Below are positions 47,722 to 55,319 of a stretch of 64,000 bases of DNA, in pieces (the first letter of the stretch is position 1; each line of letters begins with the position of its first letter). Position numbers and translations under genes: made by a program. This DNA comes from UBA8199 sp964507045. GTDB lineage: Bacteria > Verrucomicrobiota > Verrucomicrobiia > Limisphaerales > UBA8199. The DNA is taken from NCBI GenBank assembly GCA_964507045.1, contig CAZDOO010000010.1, positions 27,317-91,316 on the forward strand, in the 5' to 3' direction. The notes beneath the pieces are model-generated. The model saw only the letters and a list, made by a program, of their open reading frames with translations, was not told the origin of the DNA and made no database searches.

Positions 47722-48657
47722 TCAGGCCCCCGCCCCCGCCATCCCCAGCTTCCACAGCCGCCAAAGGGCCACCAACAAGCCGTGTACAACGGGTGTACAA
47801 GGGATGCTCATCGGATGCTCACGCGGCAGCCCCTTGTGCTCCCCTTGTGCATCCGGTGTACTCCCCTTGTACACGCTTCGAGAGAACGAAGAATTGACCT
47901 CGGCGGGGGCGGGGGTGGACTCTGGGGCTGCCGAAGGCTTCGCTTTCGTAACTTTTGTCTTTTCAGTTATTTGCGGGTTCTTGGACTCGGGCGGCGGCAG
48001 GACAATCGCGCTGTACACCCAGTCCTGGCCTTTCCAGCCGCTCTTTGTCTGGCTGGTGACGATAAAGACCTTCTGACCGGGGACTGGCTGGCCAAACCGG
48101 GCGGTGTAGAGGTCCGTGAGGTCGCATTGGCCGTCGGTGGCCGGTCCCAACAGGCCCAGGTAATAGACCCGCCGGCGCTTCATACGGCCCGAGCTGCAGG
48201 GCGGTTGGCCATATACCATGATGTCCTCAGTGACGGTCCCGACATTCAGCCGCAGGCGCACGCCGGTTTCCGGGTCGTTGACGATGTCCAGCCCGGTGAC
48301 GGGGTTGGGGGCGAACACGACGGGGGCGGGGGGTTCGAGCACGGGCGGCTGGCCGATGCCGCGCCGGGTGCTGTTGATTTGGACGCAGAATTGCTGGCCG
48401 CTCAGGTGCGCATACTGGCCCAGCGACGGGTGGCTGGGGGCGTTGAGGGCGGCGGTGTTCCAGCGTTCGCGCTGGGCTTCAGTGAGCTTGAGGCCCCACT
48501 CGCGTGAGGAAACACCGAAATGGGACCGCGCCGCCGCCTTGCGCCTGGACGGCTTGTCGCGGGGGATGGTCCGTTGTCGGGCGCATTGGCCGAAGGGCGA
48601 TAGGTAGAAGGTGTTCGGGCCCAGGCTGCCGGTGCGGGGGGTATCGAGGAGTTTCAT
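47722..48657 (-). CDS. Hypothetical protein, 311 aa
   Basis: A cytoplasmic-looking protein starting 'MKLLDTPRTGSLGPNTFYLS', with 'LTEAQRERWNTAALNAP' and 'HLSGQQFCVQINSTRR'. I recall similar short proteins with a basic N-terminus and a conserved 'W...A' helix from Verrucomicrobiota, but cannot give a function. The last 60 or so residues are low-complexity: first Pro/Ala/Lys, then a part (about residues 255-299) encoded by an 11-nt-period array (47761-47880). The opposite strand is also open, but the N-terminal conservation favours this one. It is the only minus-strand gene in the 43-60 kb zone. Confidence 0.6.
   Translation of the reverse strand: MKLLDTPRTGSLGPNTFYLSPFGQCARQRTIPRDKPSRRKAAARSHFGVSSREWGLKLTEAQRERWNTAALNAPSHPSLGQYAHLSGQQFCVQINSTRRGIGQPPVLEPPAPVVFAPNPVTGLDIVNDPETGVRLRLNVGTVTEDIMVYGQPPCSSGRMKRRRVYYLGLLGPATDGQCDLTDLYTARFGQPVPGQKVFIVTSQTKSGWKGQDWVYSAIVLPPPESKNPQITEKTKVTKAKPSAAPESTPAPAEVNSSFSRSVYKGSTPDAQGEHKGLPREHPMSIPCTPVVHGLLVALWRLWKLGMAGAGA
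47761..47880. repeat. 11-nt-period array with inverted symmetry
   Basis: Consecutive 11-mers from 47782: GTGTACAACGG, GTGTACAAGGG, ATGCTCATCGG, ATGCTCACGCG, GCAGCCCCTTG, TGCTCCCCTTG, TGCATCCGGTG, TACTCCCCTTG, then TACACGC. The right half is an imperfect reverse complement of the left (GTGTACAAGGG against CCCCTTGTACAC). It codes for the tail of the 311-aa protein; because 11 is not a multiple of 3, the protein repeat would be 11 residues. Confidence 0.8.
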
Positions 48658-49168
48658 AAGCGAGGCGCTTTCATTCAGGGGCCGGGAGCGCCGTCCGGCG
48701 GCCAGCCCGACGCGGGCTTGTCAGCCGGGCTGCCATATCTCCGCAGCCTTTAGACAGAACCTGCCACACCGGCGGCTGCGGTCAACGAGATAGCGGCCGG
48801 CCTGATTTGAGTTGGGGGGTCGAGGTTGGATGTTCAGTGTTCGATGTCCCCCTGTTCTGTAACGCCGTCCCGGCGGCGGCAGACGAACATTGAACTTCCA
48901 ACGCCCAACTTGGAATCGCGAACCGGCCCGCCTGCCATTTGAGCCGAAAGCGCACAAACAACGCACAAACAACACGCTTGACGCCCCGGCTCGTCCCGGA
49001 TAAGGTCGCGCCATGCTCGGTGAGACTCACAACCAATTCCCCCTCACCCGCGCGCCGCTCAGTACCTGCGGGCGCAGAAAACGCCACTCAGTTACGACAG
49101 GAGAGGCACAAGTTGTTGACATCGGCATCTTCTTAACGCCGCAGCGCGGATTCTTTTAGTCTTTTGCC
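48658..49168. other. 511-base intergenic region, mostly repeat
   Basis: Divergent between the 311-aa gene and the BspA-like gene. 48658-48802 shows nothing recognisable; 48803-49092 is copy 1 of the 280-bp direct repeat; the remaining 76 bases must hold the BspA start signals. Confidence 0.6.
48803..49092 (+). repeat. 280-bp direct repeat, copy 1 (contains heptamers and 57-bp repeat copy 3)
   Basis: Matches 53731-54008 over nearly the whole length with small indels. It begins with 7-nt units (GGTTGGA, TGTTCAG, TGTTCGA type), then CCGGCCCGCCTGCC, GGATAAGGTCGCGCCATGC, and ends in a 57-bp family repeat (49031-49092). Confidence 0.88.
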
Positions 49169-52100
49169 ATGACACATTGCATCGCCACGGAACAATTGCC
49201 CCCAGGTTGCAAGATCGGCGCGGGGCTCTTTGGGTTGAGGAAGCCGCTGGGGCCGGGAGCGTTCCTGGTATCGCTGGCGATTTTTAATGGTCTGGCAGCG
49301 CCGCCGACCGGAGCCGGAAAAGAGCCCGCTCCACCCAACTCTCTCCCGCCTGAGCCCCCAGCCTTGTCCGTCACGGCCAGGCTGACCAGCGGCGACTACA
49401 CCTACCAGACGAACGCCGCGGGCCAGGCGCTCATCATTCGGGTAAGCACCAACTGCTCAGGCGCCCTTGTCATCCCCAACACGCTGGGCGGATGCCGTGT
49501 TACCAGCATCGGGTTGTCGGCGTTCCCCAGCCGCGCCAAACTGACCAGTGTCACGGTCCCCGCGGGCGTCACTGATATTGTGGGAAGTCCATTCTCCCGT
49601 TGCGGTGGCCTCACTGACATCAATGTAGATGCCGCCAATCCAAACTACAGCAGCCTCGATGGCCTGCTGTTCAATAAGAGCCGGACCTTACTGATTCATT
49701 GTCCGCGCGGGAAAGCCGGGACCTGCACCATCCCCGCCGGCGTGACCGACATCGGCGACTCAGCGTTCGCCTCGTCCGGCCTGACCCGGATCGCCATCCC
49801 CGCCAGCGTCGCCAGAATCGGAACCTCGGCCTTCGCGTCCTGTGCCAGCCTGACGGCTATTACCGTGGACGCGGCCAACCTCTGCCTGAGCAGCCTCGAC
49901 GGGGTGCTGTTCAACAAGCGGCAGAATGCTCTGCTTGCCTGCCCGGCTGGCAAAGCGGGAAGTTATGCTATTCCCGCCACGGTCGCTCGCATCGCCCCCT
50001 ATGCCTTCGCCGGTTGCATGAGCCTGACCAATGTCACCTTGCCAGAGGGACTTGAGGTCATCAGTGAGCAGGCGTTTTCCGGCTGCACTGGTCTGACCAA
50101 CCTCGCGATCCCCAACGGGATTGCTCGCATTGAAGAGAAAGCATTCGACGGCTGCACGAACCTCCCGGGCACGCGCCGCCGCCCCTGGCCTTCCAGCCTT
50201 CCATTTTCGCCCCCCCAACCACCATCGCCCGGCACTCTAATTCTGGGCGACTATGTTTTTATCACCAACGCCGCCGGCCAAGCCACCATCACCGGCTTTA
50301 ACACCAATTACTCCGGCGCGCTATCCATCACCAACACCCTGGGCGGATGCCCAAATACCAGTATCGGGCCAAGCGCCTTCCGCAACTGCACCGGCCTGAC
50401 CAGTGTTACGATCCCCTCGGGCGTCACCGACATCAGGGATCGGGTGTTCGTCGGCTGCCGCAGCCTAACCAATGTCTCAATCCCCGCCAGCGTCACCAGC
50501 ATTGGGGAATTTGCCTTTTACTGCCCGAACCTGACGGCCATTACCGTGGATGCGGCCAACCGGAACTACAGCAGTGTGGCCGGGCTATTGTTCAACAAGA
50601 GCCAAAGCACGCTCGTTCGATACCCGGCTGGTAAAGCGGGCAGTTATGCAATCCCAGCCGGCGTCACTAGGATCGGGAACCAAGCGTTCTACTTTTGCAC
50701 CAACCTGAACGGCATCACGATCCCCGCCGGCGTCACCAATATCGGGGACTGGGCCTTCTACCGATGCACCAGCCTGACCAGTGTCACGATCCCCGCCGGT
50801 GTCATCAGTGTCGGCTCAGGGGCGTTCAGTTACTGCACCAGCCTGACCCATGTCACCATCCCCACGGGAGTCATCAGCATCGGAGACATGGCGTTCTCTG
50901 GCTGCGGCTACCTTACTGAAGTCACAATCCCCCCGGGCGTTACCAGCATTGGTTACCGGGCGTTCGAGCGCTGCACCGCCCTAACCAACATCACGATCCC
51001 CGGCACCGTGACCAGCATCGGATTGGGAATGTTCGGTGACTGCACCAACCTGACCAGCATTACCATCCCCCCTGGTCTTATCGCCATAAGGGACTGCACT
51101 AGCCTGACCAGTGTCACGATCCCCGCGGGCGTCACCGACATCAGGGACCGGGTGTTCGTCGGCTGCCGCGTCCTAACCAACGTCTCAATCCCAGCCAGCG
51201 TCACCAGCATTGGGGAATTTGCCTTTTACTGCCCGAACTTGACGGCCATCACTGTGGATGCGGCCAACAGGAATTACAGCAGTGTGGACGGGGTATTATT
51301 CAACAAGAGCCAAAGTAGGCTCGTTGAATACCCACCTGGTAAAGCGGGAAGTTATGCGATCCCAGCCGGCGTCACCAATATCGGGGACTGGGCGTTCTTC
51401 GGGTGCACGAACCTGAATAACGTCACGATCCCCGCCGGTGTCATTAGCATTGGACATGGGGCGTTCTGTGGCTGTTCCGGGCTCATCAAAGTCACGCTCC
51501 CCGCGGGAGTTAACAGTATCGGGAGATTGGCGTTCTACGAGTGCACCAGCCTGAACGGCATCACGATCCCCGCCGGCGTCACCAGTATCGCGGATCAGGC
51601 GTTTTCCGAGTGCCCCCGCCTAACCACAGTCACGATCCCCGGCAGTGTCTCCAGCATCGGAGGGTCGGTGTTTAGCGGCTGCGCAGGCTTGACCAATATC
51701 ACAATCCCCGCCGGCGTCACCAACATAGGAGCTTCAATGTTCTATGACTGCACCAACTTGACAAGCATTGCCATCCCTGCAAGCGTCACCAGCATAGGAG
51801 AGCGAGCGTTTTACAACTGCACCAGCCTGACCAACCTCGCTCTCCCCGCCAGCGTCGCCAGGATCGGAAGCTCGGCCTTCGCGTCCTGTGCCAGCCTAGC
51901 GGCTATTACGGTTGATGCCGCTAACGCGAATTACTGCAGTTGGGACGGGGTGTTGTTTAACAAAGGCAAGACCGCGCTCATTCAATGTCCGGCTGGCAAA
52001 ACGGGGAGTTTTACCATTCCGGCCAGTGTCACTGGCATGGGGGGAGGTGCGTTTGCCAGCACAAAACTGTCGGCCGTGAATGTGGATGCGGCCAACCAGA

Positions 52101-52420
52101 ACTATAGCAGCGTGGACGGAGTGGTATTCAACAAGAACCAGACCACGCTCATTGTCTTTCCAGGAGGAAAAGCTCGAAGTTATGCAATCCCAGCCGGCGT
52201 GACCGAGATCAGGTTCGGGGCTTTCCGGGGCTGCTCAAGTCTGGGCGAAGTCATTATCCCCGACAGCGTCACCACCATCAGGGACAGGGCGTTCGGAGAT
52301 TGCACCGGCCTGACCAACGTAGTATTCGCTGCCAGCCTCGACAACATCGACACGAATGCCTTCTTCAATTGCACCAATCTTCCGGCCTCGATTCGCGCCC
52401 GCGCCTCCGGAAGACCATAG
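49169..52420 (+). CDS. BspA-like leucine-rich-repeat (LRR_5) surface protein
   Basis: A 1083-residue exported protein. A weak signal segment ('GPGAFLVSLAIFNGLAAPP', about residues 28-46) is followed by about 35 repeats of the type 'TSVTIPAGVTSIGDWAFYGC', the Treponema/Bacteroides BspA-type LRR. Spaced among them are 'ITVDAANRNYSSVDGVLFNK' modules. LRR_5 proteins usually bind host or partner proteins at the cell surface. Two blocks (about 50394-50680 and 51102-51395) are nearly identical in DNA, and the repeat between them is truncated ('IPPGLIAIRDCTSLTS'), so the gene has grown by internal duplication. No PEP-CTERM or other anchor is visible. The gene is bracketed, along with the next one, by 280-bp direct repeats. 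Confidence 0.9.
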   Translation: MTHCIATEQLPPGCKIGAGLFGLRKPLGPGAFLVSLAIFNGLAAPPTGAGKEPAPPNSLPPEPPALSVTARLTSGDYTYQTNAAGQALIIRVSTNCSGALVIPNTLGGCRVTSIGLSAFPSRAKLTSVTVPAGVTDIVGSPFSRCGGLTDINVDAANPNYSSLDGLLFNKSRTLLIHCPRGKAGTCTIPAGVTDIGDSAFASSGLTRIAIPASVARIGTSAFASCASLTAITVDAANLCLSSLDGVLFNKRQNALLACPAGKAGSYAIPATVARIAPYAFAGCMSLTNVTLPEGLEVISEQAFSGCTGLTNLAIPNGIARIEEKAFDGCTNLPGTRRRPWPSSLPFSPPQPPSPGTLILGDYVFITNAAGQATITGFNTNYSGALSITNTLGGCPNTSIGPSAFRNCTGLTSVTIPSGVTDIRDRVFVGCRSLTNVSIPASVTSIGEFAFYCPNLTAITVDAANRNYSSVAGLLFNKSQSTLVRYPAGKAGSYAIPAGVTRIGNQAFYFCTNLNGITIPAGVTNIGDWAFYRCTSLTSVTIPAGVISVGSGAFSYCTSLTHVTIPTGVISIGDMAFSGCGYLTEVTIPPGVTSIGYRAFERCTALTNITIPGTVTSIGLGMFGDCTNLTSITIPPGLIAIRDCTSLTSVTIPAGVTDIRDRVFVGCRVLTNVSIPASVTSIGEFAFYCPNLTAITVDAANRNYSSVDGVLFNKSQSRLVEYPPGKAGSYAIPAGVTNIGDWAFFGCTNLNNVTIPAGVISIGHGAFCGCSGLIKVTLPAGVNSIGRLAFYECTSLNGITIPAGVTSIADQAFSECPRLTTVTIPGSVSSIGGSVFSGCAGLTNITIPAGVTNIGASMFYDCTNLTSIAIPASVTSIGERAFYNCTSLTNLALPASVARIGSSAFASCASLAAITVDAANANYCSWDGVLFNKGKTALIQCPAGKTGSFTIPASVTGMGGGAFASTKLSAVNVDAANQNYSSVDGVVFNKNQTTLIVFPGGKARSYAIPAGVTEIRFGAFRGCSSLGEVIIPDSVTTIRDRAFGDCTGLTNVVFAASLDNIDTNAFFNCTNLPASIRARASGRP

Positions 52421-52436
52421 CCATCCAGGCACAGCC

Positions 52437-52490
52437 ATTCTCCGGCGAAACTCAGTCGGGGCGGGCGCGCAAGGAGCAATTTCTATCAGT
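52437..52490 (+). repeat. 57-bp family repeat, copy 4
   Basis: Right half well conserved (GGGCGCGCAAGGAGCAAT, then TTCTATCAG); left half diverged. It begins 16 bases after the BspA-like stop, and 82 bases before the next start. Confidence 0.75.
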
Positions 52491-52572
52491 GAATAGCTTG
52501 TCGTTGACATTCCGGCCCATCTCGGTCAGTGTCAACCTGCTTTCCGGGGAAAGCCTGTGTAAGGAGAACTGT

Positions 52573-53658
52573 ATGAGAAGACTATTCGCGGTATGCTTGG
52601 GTGTGGGTTTACTGGCTGAGGCGGGCTACGCCCAGTCGCCACCGTCACTGAGTGTGCGGGTGGCCAACGAGTCGGTCGGGTTGAGCATCAGAGGCGATGT
52701 CGGCAGCGCCTGCACGATTCAATGGGCCAGCCACCTTGATGGCACGAATAACTGGCAGTTCCTGACGAATCTCACTCCGCTGTCGAGTAGCCCCTATCTG
52801 GTTGCCGATGCCAACAGCATCACGGCCCAGCGGTTCTACCGCGCTTTTTCGCAGCAGGTGCCGACCAACGTAGTCACGACGAACATGGTTTGGATTCCGC
52901 CCGGTACTTTTGTGATGGGCAGTCCGACCAATGAGGCGTTGCAACAACCGGATGAGACGCAGCACACGGTGACGCTGACGAAAGGGTTCTTCATGGGCAA
53001 GTATGCGGTGAAGCAAGGGGAGTATTTGACGTTGATGGGGAACAACCCGAGCCGTTTCACCACTTTGGACTATAACAGCAACCCGATTCCTGCCGACCTG
53101 AACCGGCCGGTTGAGAGGGTGAGTTGGATTGATGCGACGAACTACTGCGCCCGCTTGACGCAGCAGGAGCAGGCGGCGGGGCGGCTGCCAGTCGAATGGG
53201 TGTACCGACTGCCGACGGAGTCGGAGTGGGAGTATGCGTGTCGGGCGGGGACGACGACGGCATTCAACTTCGGGAGCGCGATTCATGGCGGGATGGCGAA
53301 CTTTTATGATTACTACGAGTATGACGCGGCCACCGGTAGCATATACTTTGCCGATCCCGCGATTCCCTGGTTGCCTCGGACAACGACGGTAGGCAGTTAT
53401 GCGCCCAATGCGTGGGGTTTGTATGACATGCATGGGAATGTGTGGGTGTGGTGCCGGGACTGGTATGGAACCTACCCCACTGGGAGCGTGACTGATCCAC
53501 AGGGTCCGATTACGGGTTCGGCCCGCGCGGTTCGGGGAGGCGGTTGGGTCAACCACGGCGCGAGTTGCCGCTCGGCACGGCGCTACGACGGTTACCCCCC
53601 GGCCAACAAGAGCCCCAGCCTTGGTTTTCGGCTTGTTGTGGCCCTGGCTCAGCCATGA
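52573..53658 (+). CDS. Secreted SUMF1/formylglycine-generating-enzyme-domain protein
   Basis: A 361-residue protein from ATG 52573, which has an AAGGAG ribosome site 8 bases upstream. A signal peptide ('RLFAVCLGVGLLAEAGYA') precedes a Verrucomicrobiota-type fibronectin-like strand region (to about 110), then a SUMF1 domain: 'MVWIPPGTFVMGSPTNE', 'RLPTESEWEYACRAGTTT', 'WGLYDMHGNVWVWCRDW' and 'RGGGWVNHGASCRSARR'. True aerobic formylglycine enzymes have two cysteines in this last motif; only one is present here, and the protein is exported. It is therefore more likely a lectin-like or structural SUMF1 protein than the activator of the nearby sulfatases. Confidence 0.88.
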   Translation: MRRLFAVCLGVGLLAEAGYAQSPPSLSVRVANESVGLSIRGDVGSACTIQWASHLDGTNNWQFLTNLTPLSSSPYLVADANSITAQRFYRAFSQQVPTNVVTTNMVWIPPGTFVMGSPTNEALQQPDETQHTVTLTKGFFMGKYAVKQGEYLTLMGNNPSRFTTLDYNSNPIPADLNRPVERVSWIDATNYCARLTQQEQAAGRLPVEWVYRLPTESEWEYACRAGTTTAFNFGSAIHGGMANFYDYYEYDAATGSIYFADPAIPWLPRTTTVGSYAPNAWGLYDMHGNVWVWCRDWYGTYPTGSVTDPQGPITGSARAVRGGGWVNHGASCRSARRYDGYPPANKSPSLGFRLVVALAQP

Positions 53659-53660
53659 GG

Positions 53661-53685
53661 TGGTTGATGGTTGAGAGTTGAGGGG
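53661..53685. repeat. Short heptanucleotide array after the SUMF1 gene
   Basis: TGGTTGA twice, GAGTTGA, then a G-run. It starts 2 bases after the SUMF1 stop codon. Confidence 0.7.
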
Positions 53686-54299
53686 GGGCCAAGGCGAGCC
53701 TAACAAGTGCGGAGTTTCATGCCTGCGCGCTGATTCGAGTTGGGGGTTCGAGGTTGGATGTTCAGTGTTCGATGTTCGGCGTTCGCTCCACCTGCTCTGT
53801 AAGGCCGCCCCGAACTTCCAACGCCCAGCTTCGAACCTCAAACCGGCCCGCCTGCCGTTTGAGCTGAAAGCGCGCAAACAACACGCGACGCCCTGGCTCG
53901 CCCCGGATAAGGTCGCGCCATGCTCGGTGAGAGCAAGAACCAATTCCCCCTTACCTGCGCAGCGCTCAGTACGGACGGGCACGCAAAAAACAATTTCTTA
54001 TCAGTTGCCGCCAGCGCAGGCGAGTCGTGCGCAAGCCCGCGAGACAGCATTCGACACGACTTTACTGCCCAACGTGCCCTTGTCCCACTCAGTGTCCTCT
54101 GGTGGGGGCAGAGGCTTTGTCCGCAGCTATACAAGAGAAGATGGAACATTCGTTCGCAGTCAGCACCGAAGACGTTAGGTAATGCGCGGACGAACCTCGT
54201 CGGCATGGTCGGTTGACGGCGAAACAGCACAGCAAATGTGTTGTCGTGGTGGGAACCGCCTGCTATGCAAGACAGCATGAGTATTCGGTAACGCAGCTT
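53686..54299. other. Gene-free stretch: 280-bp repeat copy 2 plus about 290 unassigned bases
   Basis: 53731-54008 is the second 280-bp repeat. 54009-54299 is unassigned: no reading frame there has a recognisable product, though a frame leading into the zinc-ribbon gene is open from 54213. Confidence 0.6.
53731..54008 (+). repeat. 280-bp direct repeat, copy 2 (ends in 57-bp repeat copy 5)
   Basis: Same order of parts as 48803-49092: heptamers (TTGGATG, TTCAGTG, TTCGATG, TTCGGCG), a GAACTTCCAACGCCCAGC segment, GGATAAGGTCGCGCCATGC, and the 57-bp repeat at 53950-54008 ending TTTCTTATCAGTT. Confidence 0.88.
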
Positions 54300-54917
54300 A
54301 TGAAATACGCCTGCCCCCAATGCCTAGGGCATATGGTCCTCGATGAGCCATATGACAACCAACCCATTGCCTGCCCTCATTGCCAAGCCTCAGTGATCTT
54401 GCAGTCTTTCGAGGTTGCCACCGTCGCAGCTCCGCCCGTCTCGACGGCCGTTGAATCCATCGCTCTCCCGGAAATCGCTGGCCCCGCCCAATCTCTTGAG
54501 GCCGTAGCCTCCGTCCTTAACACTCTGCGATCCTACTGCACTACCGCTGAGTCCATCTTCCGCGTCGTCGTCCAGTCGAAGCTGCTTTCCGTATCCCTTA
54601 AGCCCGACTGCGTCGCTGCGACGAGCCGCCGCCTAATTATTCTTCACCGGGGGCTCATCAGTGTGAAGATGTGGGACGCGCTTTGGATCGACGTCGCCGA
54701 CGTCCGTATCGAGGAATCGCTCACGGGGGCCACACTCATTATTGTCACCACCAGTGGTGCCGGCGCATCCCTCGACCGGTTGCCGAAACCTGCTGCTCGA
54801 GAGTTCTATCGCTTCTGCCAGTCTCGGGAGGAGGAAATGCGTGTTGCACGCTACGCTGCGCGAGTCCATCTCGCTCAAGCCGCTGCCTCCAAAGTCAATG
54901 TAAACGTCGAGCACTAG
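54300..54917 (+). CDS. Zinc-ribbon plus bacterial PH-domain protein
   Basis: A 205-residue cytoplasmic protein starting at ATG 54300. The N-terminus is a zinc ribbon ('CPQCLGHMVL' and 'CPHCQASV', residues 5-31). After a variable linker, residues about 95-165 resemble a bacterial PH domain ('CVAATSRRLIILHRGL' and 'ATLIIVTTSGAG'). A helical tail ends 'RVHLAQAAASKVNVNVEH'. Proteins with this layout usually serve as small adaptor or membrane-proximal proteins; nothing more specific can be said. The frame is open 29 codons upstream, but the ATG directly before the zinc ribbon is more natural. Confidence 0.72.
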   Translation: MKYACPQCLGHMVLDEPYDNQPIACPHCQASVILQSFEVATVAAPPVSTAVESIALPEIAGPAQSLEAVASVLNTLRSYCTTAESIFRVVVQSKLLSVSLKPDCVAATSRRLIILHRGLISVKMWDALWIDVADVRIEESLTGATLIIVTTSGAGASLDRLPKPAAREFYRFCQSREEEMRVARYAARVHLAQAAASKVNVNVEH

Positions 54918-54927
54918 CGGCGCGCCG

Positions 54928-54984
54928 TTTACTCGCGCAGCGCTCAGTACGGACGGGCGCGCAAAAGGCGATTTCTTATCAGTT
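54928..54984 (+). repeat. 57-bp family repeat, copy 6
   Basis: Well conserved: CGCGCAGCGCTCAGTACGG, then GGGCGCGCAAAAGGCGATT, then TCTTATCAGTT. It starts 10 bases after the zinc-ribbon stop codon. Confidence 0.88.
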
Positions 54985-55014
54985 TACAGATGACCACAGA
55001 TAGACACGGATTCG
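54983..55014. repeat. Heptanucleotide array abutting 57-bp repeat copy 6
   Basis: Units ACAGATG, ACCACAG, ATAGACA, CGGATTC in 7-nt register, overlapping the last bases of the repeat copy. Confidence 0.65.
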
Positions 55015-55068
55015 GAAGCGGCGGCCAGTGGTCTGGGGCTGGTTCGAAGCGTTGCGCTGGCGAAGTGG

Positions 55069-55303
55069 CGCAGACTTCCGGGCTGCTGTATCGCGGGCTT
55101 CCAGCCCGCCGCGGCTTATGGCGTTTGCCTGCGTCGAAACTCGGTCAGCGTCGTTTCGGCTGGGAGCGCCGGGCGGATTGGAAATCCGCATTACGGCAGA
55201 CGGGAAGTCCGCGGTACGGGGAAGGGGCGACGCCGCGCCCGCAACGTCAGGCAGTCGGGTCGCAGGTTAACAACCTGGGATACCGCAAGCTGCCAGTCTG
55301 CGG
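55069..55303. repeat. Group of small hairpins with TTCCA loops in opposing orientations
   Basis: GCGGGC-TTCCA-GCCCGC (55093-55109) and the related 55069-55085 lie on one side; GCGGAT-TGGAA-ATCCGC (55173-55189) and 55196-55212 on the other have the complementary loop, so the two pairs are inverted. Further stems at 55263-55277 (CAGGTT/AACCTG) and 55283-55303. Spacers such as CTGTATCGC and TTACG separate them. Confidence 0.75.
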
Positions 55304-55319
55304 TGCCGGCGGCGGCCAT

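Larger units (their letters stand above)
54918..55319. other. 402-base repeat-filled gap upstream of a secreted protein gene
   Basis: Contains the 57-bp repeat copy 6, a heptamer array (54983-55014) and a run of small hairpins (55069-55303). A frame is open through all of it from ATG 54990, but that part would encode only repeat-derived sequence. Confidence 0.7.

Noticed and set aside
25992..47880. CRISPR arrays suggested by the regular short repeats
   Set aside because: Periods of 7 and 11 bases without unique spacers and without cas genes are incompatible with CRISPR.
54067..54180. Integron attC-like pair: GCCCAAC at 54067 and GTTAGGT at 54174, 114 bases apart, before the zinc-ribbon gene
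   Set aside because: The outer core boxes match the attC consensus and length range, but the interior shows no convincing dyad, no further attC follows the gene, and no IntI is present. Two 7-mers of this degeneracy can pair by chance.
54990..55319. N-terminal 110 codons of the frame from ATG 54990 as part of the secreted protein
   Set aside because: The DNA is a heptamer array plus hairpin repeats, and the natural signal peptide begins only after GTG 55320.
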